Shown in pieces: positions 54,486-63,440 of a DNA stretch of 64,000 nucleotides. Every line of letters begins with the position of its first letter. Position 1 is the stretch's first letter. Both the position numbers and the translations under genes were made by a program. The notes beneath the pieces were generated by a model. The model did no database searches. It was not told where the DNA came from and saw nothing but the letters and a program-made list of their open reading frames with translations. Origin of the DNA: Emticicia sp965283955 (GTDB taxonomy: Bacteria; Bacteroidota; Bacteroidia; Cytophagales; Spirosomataceae); NCBI GenBank assembly GCA_965283955.1, contig CBDIQW010000001.1, forward strand, positions 1,798,001-1,862,000, written 5' to 3'.

Positions 54486-54503
54486 TTTCTAATATGTTAG
54501 AAA
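54486..54503. repeat. Short inverted repeat upstream of recA
   Basis: TTTCTAATATGTTAGAAA is a perfect 7-bp inverted repeat with a 4-base centre, 115 bases upstream of the recA ATG. It has the form of a dimeric repressor operator and so could be an SOS-type site, but Bacteroidota LexA sites are not uniform, and this is a guess. Confidence 0.3.
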
Positions 54504-54617
54504 TAAAAACAAACGTTTTTCTTAAATTAAAACACAGTATTTTTGAAATATAAACAAATTTTACCTAAATAGTAGCAGTTTGTAACAATATCATTAAAAT
54601 TCAATTTTAAAAATAAA

Positions 54618-55702
54618 ATGGCAGCAGAAAAAGAACCAAAAGGCGACGACAGAGCAAACAAATTGAAAAGTCTCCAAACCACAATGGAGAAACTTGATAA
54701 AACTTACGGTAAAGGAACGGTAATGAGATTGAGTGATGCCAAGATAATGGATGTACCTGTTATCTCGACAGGTTCGCTTGGCCTTGACCTTGCTCTTGGC
54801 GTAGGTGGTTTCCCAAAAGCACGTATTATTGAAATCTACGACCAGAATCTTCGGGTAAAACAACCCTTGCGATGCAAGCAATTGCTGAAGCTCAAAAACA
54901 AGGTGGTATTGCGGCATTTATTGATGCAGAACACGCTTTCGACCGTAGCTATGCCGAGAAATTAGGTATTGATACGAAGAACTTATTAATCTCGCAGCCT
55001 GACTATGGCGAGCAAGCACTCGAAATTGCCGAGCATTTGATTAGCTCTGGAGCGGTTGATATTATCGTGATTGACTCAGTGGCTGCCCTCGTGCCAAAAG
55101 CTGAACTCGAAGGAGACATGGGCGATAGCAAAATGGGACTTCAAGCACGTATGATGTCGCAAGCCATGCGTAAGCTAACAGGTACGATTAACAAAACTGG
55201 TTGTTGCTGTATTTTCATCAACCAATTGCGTGATAAAATTGGGGTAATGTTTGGTAGCCCAGAAACAACTACGGGTGGTAATGCCTTGAAATTCTATGCT
55301 TCGATGAGAATTGATATTCGTAGAATTGGTCAAATCAAAGATGGCGATGATATTCTCGGAAACCGTACTCGTGTGAAAGTTGTGAAAAACAAACTTGCTC
55401 CGCCTTTCAAAGTAGTAGAATTTGATATTCTTTACGGCCAAGGTGTATCAAAAGCTGGTGAAGTTCTTGATTTAGCGGTTGATTTAGAAATTGTGAAAAA
55501 ATCGGGTTCGTGGTTCTCTTACGGTACATCAAAATTAGGTCAAGGACGTGACGGTGTACGTGATATGCTGAAAGATAATCCAGAATTGATGGCCGAATTG
55601 GAAGAAAAAATCAAAGCGACGGTTGCCAATGATGCCGATGCACTCTTGGACTCGAAACCTGGCGACCAAGATGGTTTGATTGAGGACGAAACCCCAGAAT
55701 AA
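54618..55702 (+). CDS. recA: RecA recombinase (one-base frameshift as read)
   Basis: This is RecA, the strand-exchange and SOS-activating ATPase. It reads MAAEKEPKG...KLKSLQTTMEKLDKTYGKGT, then breaks where the Walker A loop begins (EIYDQNLRV). Adding one G at 54840/54841 restores EIYGPESSGKTTLAMQAIAE and one protein of 361 residues. Downstream are Walker B (VDIIVIDSVAALVPK), loop L1 (MGLQARMMSQAMRKL) and loop L2 (INQLRDKIGVMFGSPETTTG), all intact. The missing base falls in the most conserved part of an essentially universal gene, so a sequence error is near certain. A terminator follows at 55737. Confidence 0.93.
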
Positions 55703-55736
55703 AAGTATTAGATTATAGGAAATAAGTAAAATTTAA

Positions 55737-55767
55737 AAAGACAGCCTTTTAGACTGTCTTTTTTTGT
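55737..55767. terminator. Intrinsic terminator after recA
   Basis: AAAGACAG (55737-55744), a 9-base loop and CTGTCTTT (55754-55761) with a T-run. It lies between convergent recA and the 55785 gene. Confidence 0.82.
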
Positions 55768-55784
55768 ATCCTATATTTTGAACA

Positions 55785-56235
55785 TCACAAAGTAGAGTCA
55801 GATTTTGCTTCAGTTGCAGCGGGAGCTACGGTTTGTTGAGGTGGAAGTAGTTGCTGCACTGGTTGTGCCGGTGGAGTGATGAATTCAACATCAGTAATGA
55901 AATATTTTGTATCACCATTCCACGGAAACTGGAAAAATTTTTCTGCATAATGTAAAGTTACACGCTCACCAGTTTTTAAAGCTCTTTGCAATTTCGTAAT
56001 AGTCGAATCGGTTTTACATGAAAAATCGAAATAACGTGGTGTAAGTGTACCTGTTTCACCCGAATATCCACCTTCATTCAAAACTCCTTCAGTATGTTTT
56101 AAATACATATCCTCTCTCGCTGAGTTTTGAGATTGTGCCTGCACGTTCACCTTTAGAGTAATAACCCGCTGTCAGATAATAACCCACACCAACGAGAAGT
56201 CCGAGTATGATAAAAAGAGTGATTTTGAATTTCAT
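55785..56235 (-). CDS. Single-pass membrane protein of unknown function (frameshifted as read)
   Basis: Starting at ATG 56235 the frame reads KFKITLFIILGLLVGVGYYL, a membrane anchor, then YSKGERAGTISKLSERGYVF. One extra T near 56091 must be removed to continue EGVLNEGGYSGETGTL in the lower frame. Restored length is about 149 residues. The exported part has a small beta domain (GERVTLHYAEKFFQFPWNGD) and a Pro/Gln-rich end. Bacteroidota have many such 6-phosphogluconate-dehydrogenase-mislabelled small membrane proteins; the function is unknown. Confidence 0.65.
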
Positions 56236-56467
56236 TGCTTGAAAATATTTATTGTTTGATGATACAAAAGAACGGATTTTTTAGAAATATGCAAAGAATT
56301 GTGGTTCATAGGTTATCAAAAGCATTAAAAGGCTTTTTTTGAATTTATAAACGATAATATTGAGACTAATTTGAGTTCTAAAAGGTAACAGTAAGTCAGT
56401 AATTTGCAGGATGCAATTTTTCAAAAAAAAGTTTATCTTGCTTTCACTTAGCTATTCAACCTCAAAC

Positions 56468-57856
56468 ATGAAAAAACTCATTTCTTTTACATTCATTCTA
56501 TCTGCGGTGATTATTTTACTGTCAGCAAAATCAGATAAATCAAACACAATTGACCGACCAAACATCATCTACATCATGGCCGATGATTTAGGCTATGGAG
56601 ACATCGGTTGCTATGGACAAAAGACCTTGAAAACACCCAATCTTGATAAAATGGCGGCGGAGGGAACTCGTTTTACCGATTTTTACTCGGGAAACACCGT
56701 TTGTGCTTCCATCACGCTACGCTCTCATGACTGGCCTACACATGGGACACGCCTATATACGAGGTAATGGGGAGTTTCCGATGCGTGAAAACGAGCAAGT
56801 TTTACCAAAAATGATGAAAGAAAATGGCTACACAACCGTCATGTTTGGAAAATGGGGACTCGGGCAAAGCCACAACTCTGGTTCGCCCGAAAAACAAGGT
56901 TGGGACGAATTTCTGGGCTATGCTACACAAGGTCATGCTCACCGATTTTATACCAATAATCTCTGGACAATCAAAGATGGAAAATGTGAATCTTACCCGA
57001 TGGATTCACTACAACATTCTCATCCCTTTATTACTGAAAAAGCTCTTGCTTATGTAAAAGAAGATCACGTAAAGCCATTTTTTATGTACTGGGCTATTAC
57101 GATGCCGCATGCTGAAATGTATGCCCCGCCAGCTACTTTAAAGAAATATTTAAACCCTGATGGCAGTAGTATTTTTGAAGAAAAAAAGCCATTCGTGCAA
57201 AAGAATTTACAAGCTCGTTCGTATCGTTCGCAGGATAAACCTAATGCTAATATGGCCGCTATGATTGACCATATAGATGCTGATATTGGTCGTTTGATGG
57301 ATTTGCTGAAAGAATTAGGTTTGGATAAAAACACTTACGTTTTCTTTACATCAGATAATGGCCACACAATGAAGGTGGCCGAGAAATGGAGTTTTTTGAT
57401 AGCAATGGGCCATTAAAAGGTTTCAAAAGAGATTTATATGAAGGAGGAATCAGAGTGCCGATGATTGCTTGGGGAGCAAATACTCCTAAAGGAAGAACTA
57501 CGAGTGAACCACTGGCAAACTGGGATATAATGCCCACTTTTGCTGACCTAATTAAAGCAAATTCCCCAAAAAATATTGATGGGATTTCGTTTGCTAATAT
57601 CCTATCGGGCAAGAAAATTGCCCAAAAGCATGATTACCTCTACTGGGAATTTCACGAGCGAGGCTTCGACCAAGCCGTGAGAAAAGGCAAATGGAAACTC
57701 GTGAAACAAAAAGGTAATACTGAATTATTTGATTTGAGTAAAGACCTTTCGGAAACAACCAATTTAGCTGCCAAATACCCGAAAGTTTTGGCTGAAATGG
57801 AAAAAATTATGCAAACTTCAAGAGTTGATTCTGAGTTATTTCCTTTGAAAAAATGA
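56468..57856 (+). CDS. Sulfatase, arylsulfatase family (frameshifted twice as read)
   Basis: An alkaline-phosphatase-superfamily sulfatase with an export signal (MKKLISFTFILSAVIILLSA). The metal site starts with IIYIMADDLGYGDIGCYG. The active-site Cys to be turned into formylglycine is in VCAPSRYALMTG, visible only after removing one extra T near 56707. The C-terminal site SDNGPHNEGG needs one G added near 57361. After both repairs the protein is about 462 residues and complete. It releases sulfate from sulfated sugars or esters in the periplasm. The CxPSR motif needs the anaerobic or FGE maturase, not seen here. The stop nearly touches the reverse-strand gene at 57858. Confidence 0.88.
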
Positions 57857-57857
57857 G

Positions 57858-59732
57858 TTACATAAAATTAACCCTAACATTCAAACCAATATTTGAAGGG
57901 CGGATTTGCATATAACTATTCGCATCGAGCGATTGTGAAAGACTGTAACGGTAGGTTGGTTCAATCCAAACGGTTTTGCCACCTTTCATTGGGTAGGTTA
58001 AAGCAACCGAAGCATTGAGGTAATAAGCGTATTGATTATTGTTTAAAACTCTTACGGCTTCTGCTCCACCCAAAACAAAGACTTTGTTTTTCTTATTCGA
58101 AACCAAGTACGAATTATCAAATTTCAAACCAACTGTGTGCAAAAACTTATTTTGGCTTACGGTTTCGCCTACACCCACGAGAGTATAATCAGTAGTTGTT
58201 AAATCCACATCATAAACTCCAGTATTAACTTCATAACTAACCGCTTGACGAATACCAGCATAGGCCATCGAAACACCAGTCGAGAAGCGATTTGAGAGCG
58301 GCTGCATGACGCCCACACGTGCTTGCACACCTAAGCGTTGGGCATCAAGAGCATTCAACGAACCTACTTGTTGGATGTACGTTGAAGTTTGTGGCAAAAT
58401 AGTAAGGGCTTGATAAGTTTGAAGTGGCATGATACTACTTGTCAGAATCATTTTTCGTCTGACACGCACTTCTTGCTCTTCCATTGGCACTTCGTTGTTA
58501 TATGCAATTTCGCCGAATGGAAGTGTTATGTTTTTTTGTTTAAAATCCTTACTATCAAGCAAGTTTAGTTCAATATTATTTGCTTGATTTGATGAATTAT
58601 TATTTGATGCAATACTCGATTCAACACCGTTCGGTGTAGTAATAGTAGGCTGTATTGTATTTTTATTACTTTGAGCAATACTTTCTGTCGAAGATGAAAT
58701 ATTTAAGTTATTTCTAAGCGAACGTTTTTCTTTTTTTCTGACAACCTTGGCAACTTGATTTTCGGTAGAAACCTTTTCTAAATTTTTGATAGTTGAAGCT
58801 TGATTTTTCTTAGTTCTGCCATTTGAAGCAATACCACTTAAATCATTTGATTGCTCAATGATGGTTGGTTTTGAAACATTAACTTTGTTACTACCAGCTT
58901 CTTTTCCTGTATTACTCTTGTCTGTTTCTTTGGGTTTGTTTGAAACAAAATCTTGACTTTTATCTTTATTAAGTTCTTGATTATTAACAGATTGAGGCTT
59001 TTTATTATTTATTTCTGCCAACCCATTTTCTTGATTATTATTATAGAGCAACCAACCAAAACCTAACAAAAGTGCAATACTCGCTGCAATACCAACTCTA
59101 AATGCAAACGGCCACGCAATCACACGACGTTCTTTTTCTGGCGTGATAGCCGCCTTGATAATCTCCCACGAATCAGCCGTTGGTTCGGCTTCATAACTAC
59201 TAAATTTGCTTGATAATTGCGTAGCAAGCTGAATGTTTTCCCAAGTTGAGACTTGTGGTTCGGCTTCGTAATTTTTGAATTTCTCACTCAACGCAACTGG
59301 TTCACTCGTTGGCATAGCAGCTCGTATCTTTTCCCACAAATCGGCCGTTGGCTCGGCTTCGTAGTCTTTGAATTTCTCACTTAGCGAGATTGATTCATTA
59401 ATCGGTAGAGAAGCCTTTATTTTCTCCCACGAATCGGCTGTTGGTTCGGCTTCGTAATCACTGAATTTGGCGGTTAGTTGAGTTGCGAGTTGAATTTTGC
59501 TCCAAGTATCATCCTGTGGCTCGGCTTCGTAGCTCTCGAATTTTTTGGAGAGGTCAGTAGCAAATTTTATTTCGCTCCAAGATTCTTCTTGTGGCTCAGC
59601 TTCATAAGTGCTAAGTTTATCTTTCAAATCAAGAGCAAAGCGAATCGCCTCCCAAGAGGTATCTTGTGGTTCGGCTTCAAAATTCTCGAATTTTTCAGAT
59701 AAAACTTTCCTTATGTCGTCTGTTGGTTTCAT
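57858..59732 (-). CDS. Membrane protein with seven EAEP repeats and C-terminal beta-barrel; sigma-factor neighbour
   Basis: This is a 624-residue protein. Residues about 9-205 contain seven copies of a 25- to 31-residue unit, LSxKFxxYEAEPxxxxWxxI. A basic stretch (EKERRVIAWPF) precedes one membrane helix (GIAASIALLLGFGWLLY). Next comes a long Asn/Ser/Lys-rich linker, and the end looks like a beta-barrel (RMQIRPSNIGLNVRVNF-type strands). Single units of this kind stand at the N-terminus of Bacteroidota proteins encoded after ECF sigma factors, so the repeats probably face the cytoplasm and may bind the sigma factor, encoded about 100 bases upstream. That is inference. ATG at 59732 is preferred to TTG at 59741. 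Confidence 0.75.
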   Translation of the reverse strand: MKPTDDIRKVLSEKFENFEAEPQDTSWEAIRFALDLKDKLSTYEAEPQEESWSEIKFATDLSKKFESYEAEPQDDTWSKIQLATQLTAKFSDYEAEPTADSWEKIKASLPINESISLSEKFKDYEAEPTADLWEKIRAAMPTSEPVALSEKFKNYEAEPQVSTWENIQLATQLSSKFSSYEAEPTADSWEIIKAAITPEKERRVIAWPFAFRVGIAASIALLLGFGWLLYNNNQENGLAEINNKKPQSVNNQELNKDKSQDFVSNKPKETDKSNTGKEAGSNKVNVSKPTIIEQSNDLSGIASNGRTKKNQASTIKNLEKVSTENQVAKVVRKKEKRSLRNNLNISSSTESIAQSNKNTIQPTITTPNGVESSIASNNNSSNQANNIELNLLDSKDFKQKNITLPFGEIAYNNEVPMEEQEVRVRRKMILTSSIMPLQTYQALTILPQTSTYIQQVGSLNALDAQRLGVQARVGVMQPLSNRFSTGVSMAYAGIRQAVSYEVNTGVYDVDLTTTDYTLVGVGETVSQNKFLHTVGLKFDNSYLVSNKKNKVFVLGGAEAVRVLNNNQYAYYLNASVALTYPMKGGKTVWIEPTYRYSLSQSLDANSYMQIRPSNIGLNVRVNFM

Positions 59733-59835
59733 ATACGCCAATCTCTAAAAGAGATTTAAGCAATTTTATTCGTTTCGTAATTTAAAATACTTTCTTTCGG
59801 TAGCTAAGCGAACTGGGCAGCCAACGCTGTCGAGG

Positions 59836-60375
59836 CTAAAGCACTACGCCCATTTCCTGCAAAGTTTTACGGAGATGTACTTTGGCTCTTGAAAGCTGCG
59901 ATTTTGATGTTCCTTCCGAAATCTGTAAAATCTTAGCTATTTCATTATGCTCATAACCATCAATCAAATACATGTTTACTACCATACGATAGCCATCAGG
60001 TAGCTGATTGATTGCTCCCACAATTTCTTCGTGACTCAACTGCGAAATCACGCCAATATCGGCATCACCTTGATTTTCAATGGCCTCATAATCAACAAAT
60101 TGTCGGTCTTTGTTATTTTGCCGATAATGGTCAATGGCGGTTCGGACGACCAAAGATTTTACCCAATATTCAACCGATTCAGGTTTTTGTAAATCATTGA
60201 TTTTGTTAAAAATCTTTATAAATGCCTCTTGGAAAATATCCTCGGCTTCCATTACAGTTCGGGCATAGCGACGACACACACCCAAAAGTCGACCTTTATA
60301 GAGGTTATAAAAGGCTGCTTGGGCTCTCGGGTCGTTTCGCTGACAACCAAGAACTAATTCAACTTCATTCCGCAT
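59836..60375 (-). CDS. ECF RNA polymerase sigma factor
   Basis: This is a 179-residue sigma-70 factor of the ECF type. Sigma-2 covers residues about 20-90 (FYNLYKGRLLGVCRRYARTV, then AEDIFQEAFIKIF) and sigma-4 about 115-175 (INQLPDGYRMVVNMYLIDGY, then HNEIAKILQISEGTSKSQLS). Both are typical. No zinc anti-sigma is found; the next gene, with its cytoplasmic repeats and membrane helix, is the candidate partner. Confidence 0.92.
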   Translation of the reverse strand: MRNEVELVLGCQRNDPRAQAAFYNLYKGRLLGVCRRYARTVMEAEDIFQEAFIKIFNKINDLQKPESVEYWVKSLVVRTAIDHYRQNNKDRQFVDYEAIENQGDADIGVISQLSHEEIVGAINQLPDGYRMVVNMYLIDGYEHNEIAKILQISEGTSKSQLSRAKVHLRKTLQEMGVVL

Positions 60376-60506
60376 CCGAAAAGGGTTGCTGTGTTTATAG
60401 ATTCAATTAATAAGTACTAAAAAATGACGAATAACGAGTTTCTCGAATGACGAGTAACGAGCAACTATTGACGAGGTTTATCATTCAGATAATTTATCAT
60501 TCCAAA

Positions 60507-61919
60507 TTAGCCTCTTCTTGCTGAAACAAAGGCAGCATTTGCATCAAAATTTATGTAATAATAGTCGTTAGCGACCTTTATTGCTATAACATATCCAAAA
60601 ATTTTATTTTCGGTGTAAACCGTAACACCTCGCTGAAATACCCATCCTTTATAATTAGCATCTAAATATTCCTTTGCTTTGGCGGGAATATCTTTGGGGT
60701 CGAGTGGCCTATCATAAATTTTATTTTCAGGAAATTTCATTTCAATTTCCTTTACACTCAAAAACTTACCACTTTCGTCGAAAGTATAATCATAAATTTC
60801 TTTATCACTCAAAACTGTAATCCAATAAGTTTTTTTGGATTTTTCAATGATGATGGCAGTCTGAAGGTATTTATAGTCTTTGTGTTTGGTTACTAAATAG
60901 TTTACGATTATTGCGGGAATATCTTTGGGAAAAATGAGTTTAACCTCTACTTTATTATCATTTCCTCCCACTCCTACTTGTTCTTTTTTCAGGAAATTAC
61001 TGTCTTTGTCAAATTGTAATGAATACTGTTTTTTATCATATGTAATCAAAACATTATAGATTTGAATAACCCCATTTTGAACAAAAGCAAGACCTCTTTC
61101 AAACTGCCATCCTTTATATTGATTATCGAGATAAGACTTTATTTTTGAAGTCAAATCATTTATTGTAATCGGCTTGTCTTCAATGCGATTACTTGGAGCA
61201 TTTACGCCAAACGATGATGATTTCAAAACATTACCCTTTTCATCGAATAGGTAATCAAAAGTTGTGAAATTCTGGCTAATTACAACTGAATAATTTCTGT
61301 TTGGTCCATCTAAAACAACCCCAACTTTAATACATTTATAATCGCCGTGTTTTGCCACTAAAAAGTCTTCAATAACTTGTGGAAGCTCATTTTTATCAAT
61401 AAAATATAATTTTGGCGGAGGCATTCCAGATTGAAGGCCGCTATGATTATCCGAAACATTCATGATAAGTGTGCCTGTGGCATCAAAAATCAAGGTACTA
61501 TTTTTCGAATCTTTATCTTTGAGAACAATCTTATATCCTTCAACTTTTCCCTCTTTATTAACTTGTTGGCAAACATTGATAATGGTTGCCCCAGAATAAT
61601 TAGTTTCGAGGTAAGTCTTGATATTATCAGGTAGATTTACGACTACAGTCTGCTTATACATCTCCGAGATTACCCCTACATTATTCACAATTGCCGACAT
61701 TCTGTCAACTCTTACATCGAAATCTGATTGAAAAATCTTGTTTTTTTCGATAGTTGTGAAACGTACTTTTGTGGCTTCTGGATAATTTACTCTGATTGCA
61801 TTTATGGTAGCTTTCGGAATCGCTTCATCAATATCTTGTTGAGGTTGAAGGTCTGTGACGCTATCGCAGCTCCACAAAATCAGCCCAACAAAAAACAGAT
61901 ATATATATAATTTTTTCAT
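60507..61919 (-). CDS. Lipoprotein with repeated PepSY-like domains
   Basis: This is a 470-residue lipoprotein (signal LILWSCDS, Cys about 18). The mature protein repeats a PepSY-like/DUF2874 pattern four or five times: an Ile/Pro start (IPKATINAIRVNYPEATKV; LPQVIEDFLVAKHGDYKC; IPAIIVNYLVTKHKDYKY; IPAKAKEYLDANYKGWVF), then a pair of strands and F/YxFDxxGxF. Such units are known as beta-lactamase-inhibitor-like and are common in Bacteroidota surface lipoproteins. Alternate units pair as HGDYK and YKGWxFxRG types, suggesting a doubled two-unit ancestor. The function is unknown. Confidence 0.75.
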   Translation of the reverse strand: MKKLYIYLFFVGLILWSCDSVTDLQPQQDIDEAIPKATINAIRVNYPEATKVRFTTIEKNKIFQSDFDVRVDRMSAIVNNVGVISEMYKQTVVVNLPDNIKTYLETNYSGATIINVCQQVNKEGKVEGYKIVLKDKDSKNSTLIFDATGTLIMNVSDNHSGLQSGMPPPKLYFIDKNELPQVIEDFLVAKHGDYKCIKVGVVLDGPNRNYSVVISQNFTTFDYLFDEKGNVLKSSSFGVNAPSNRIEDKPITINDLTSKIKSYLDNQYKGWQFERGLAFVQNGVIQIYNVLITYDKKQYSLQFDKDSNFLKKEQVGVGGNDNKVEVKLIFPKDIPAIIVNYLVTKHKDYKYLQTAIIIEKSKKTYWITVLSDKEIYDYTFDESGKFLSVKEIEMKFPENKIYDRPLDPKDIPAKAKEYLDANYKGWVFQRGVTVYTENKIFGYVIAIKVANDYYYINFDANAAFVSARRG

Positions 61920-62189
61920 TTTAAATTCGTTTTCACTGCTTTAGTATCATAAAGACGCTTCCAAATAAAATTTGGTTGCATTATATTGAATAACAAAACC
62001 ATAAAAACAAAGAATTTTATACTTACACAAAAATCTTTTCAAAATTAATGTTCAGAAATAGTCTAAATGCAGTAATTTATTTCACAAAAAACTCGAAACA
62101 TTAACGAATTTCTATTGATAAGTGTTTCATAATAACAAAAAAGAGCAAATAGAATCTACTTACTCCTTTCATTATTGTGGTCGGGGCAG

Positions 62190-63389
62190 TTATTTCCAAG
62201 TTTCCAATTCGATAATTTCGCCCGTTGTTTTCTTTTTTAAGATAACTTTCTTATCTCCATTGGGCAAAATTTCATCTTTGATAAACCAGTGGTCAGCATC
62301 GTATTCGTTATAAACTGATGGTTTTTGTACGCCAACTTGTCCACGCCATTCGGGTAGCTGAACTGGTTCCCAAAGTTTTGTTTTAGCTGATTTGTAGGCA
62401 GCATCAATGATGGCGTTTACCACATATCCATCGTAGAAAGTTTCGTTGGGTTCAATGCCTTTTTCCATCGCATTAAACATGTCGGTAAACATATTTGTGT
62501 AACCCAATTCATGAGCTTCATCGCCAACGGGAAATTGCCAACCGCTTGAACTTTCGGCTTTTTCGGCCACGTAGCCACCTTCGCCCACTCCGCTCGTAAA
62601 CATCTCGAAGCCAGTTCTTAGAAATGAATTTATCCAAATCGTTCCTTCGGTTCCCATCACTTCGTCTCGCAAATCCATGCCGCCTCTGAAAGTCCAAGAT
62701 ACCTCAAATTGCCCGATTGCACCGTTTTCGTATTTTACGAGCCCGATTGCATGGTCTTCGGCATCAATGGGTTTCACTTGCGTATCAGCCCAGCACATTA
62801 CTTCTACAGGTTTGATGTCTTTTCCGATAAAATTTCGAGCAATTTCAATGCAATGACAACCCAAATCTAAGATTGCTCCACCACCTGCCATATTAATATC
62901 CCAAAACCAATCTGAGTGTGGCCCAGGGTGCGTCTCACGAGATTTTGACCATAAAACACGCCCAATCGCACCATTTTTCACACTTGTTAGCGACTTCAAG
63001 AACTTTGGTGTGTAGCACAAATCTTCTAAATATCCTGCAAAAACGCCCACCTCTTCACAGGCTATGGTCATTCGGAGGGCTTCTTCGGCATTGCGTCCGA
63101 GTGGTTTTGTGCAAAGCACCGCTTTTTTGTGTTTTACACAAAGATTTACGGCCGTTTCGTGTAAATTATTGGGTAAGGCAATTACTACCACTTCGGTTTC
63201 TGGGTTTTTGATGGCCTCTTCCATATCCATAAAATAATGCGGAACAGCATAATCGGTAGCGAAACGAATGGCGGTTTCTTCACGTCGGGCATAGACTACC
63301 GAAACTCGGTCACGTCCACGTTGCCCATGAAGCGAATCGGCATAGAATCGTCCGATAAATCCGCCGCCAAGAATACATACTTTTGCCAT
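62190..63389 (-). CDS. Gfo/Idh/MocA-family oxidoreductase
   Basis: This is a 399-residue cytoplasmic dehydrogenase. The Rossmann start is VCILGGGFIGRFY, with the conserved Lys-Pro in VLCTKPLGRNAEE (about residue 97) and the catalytic His region GGGAILDLGCHCIEIAR (about 180). No Tat signal is present, unlike the relative at 27806. Family members act on inositol, sugars or amino-sugars with NAD(P). The next gene downstream is 5' to the metal-dependent hydrolase only by location; substrate is unknown. Confidence 0.88.
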   Translation of the reverse strand: MAKVCILGGGFIGRFYADSLHGQRGRDRVSVVYARREETAIRFATDYAVPHYFMDMEEAIKNPETEVVVIALPNNLHETAVNLCVKHKKAVLCTKPLGRNAEEALRMTIACEEVGVFAGYLEDLCYTPKFLKSLTSVKNGAIGRVLWSKSRETHPGPHSDWFWDINMAGGGAILDLGCHCIEIARNFIGKDIKPVEVMCWADTQVKPIDAEDHAIGLVKYENGAIGQFEVSWTFRGGMDLRDEVMGTEGTIWINSFLRTGFEMFTSGVGEGGYVAEKAESSSGWQFPVGDEAHELGYTNMFTDMFNAMEKGIEPNETFYDGYVVNAIIDAAYKSAKTKLWEPVQLPEWRGQVGVQKPSVYNEYDADHWFIKDEILPNGDKKVILKKKTTGEIIELETWK

Positions 63390-63440
63390 GATCTTATTGT
63401 AAATTATTTGATGAATAGATGATTTTATGATATATTTTAT

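Noticed and set aside
59150..59710. Regular DNA repeats (GGTTCGGCTTCGTA type) that might be an array
   Set aside because: They encode the EAEP protein repeats in frame; spacing varies with the protein units.
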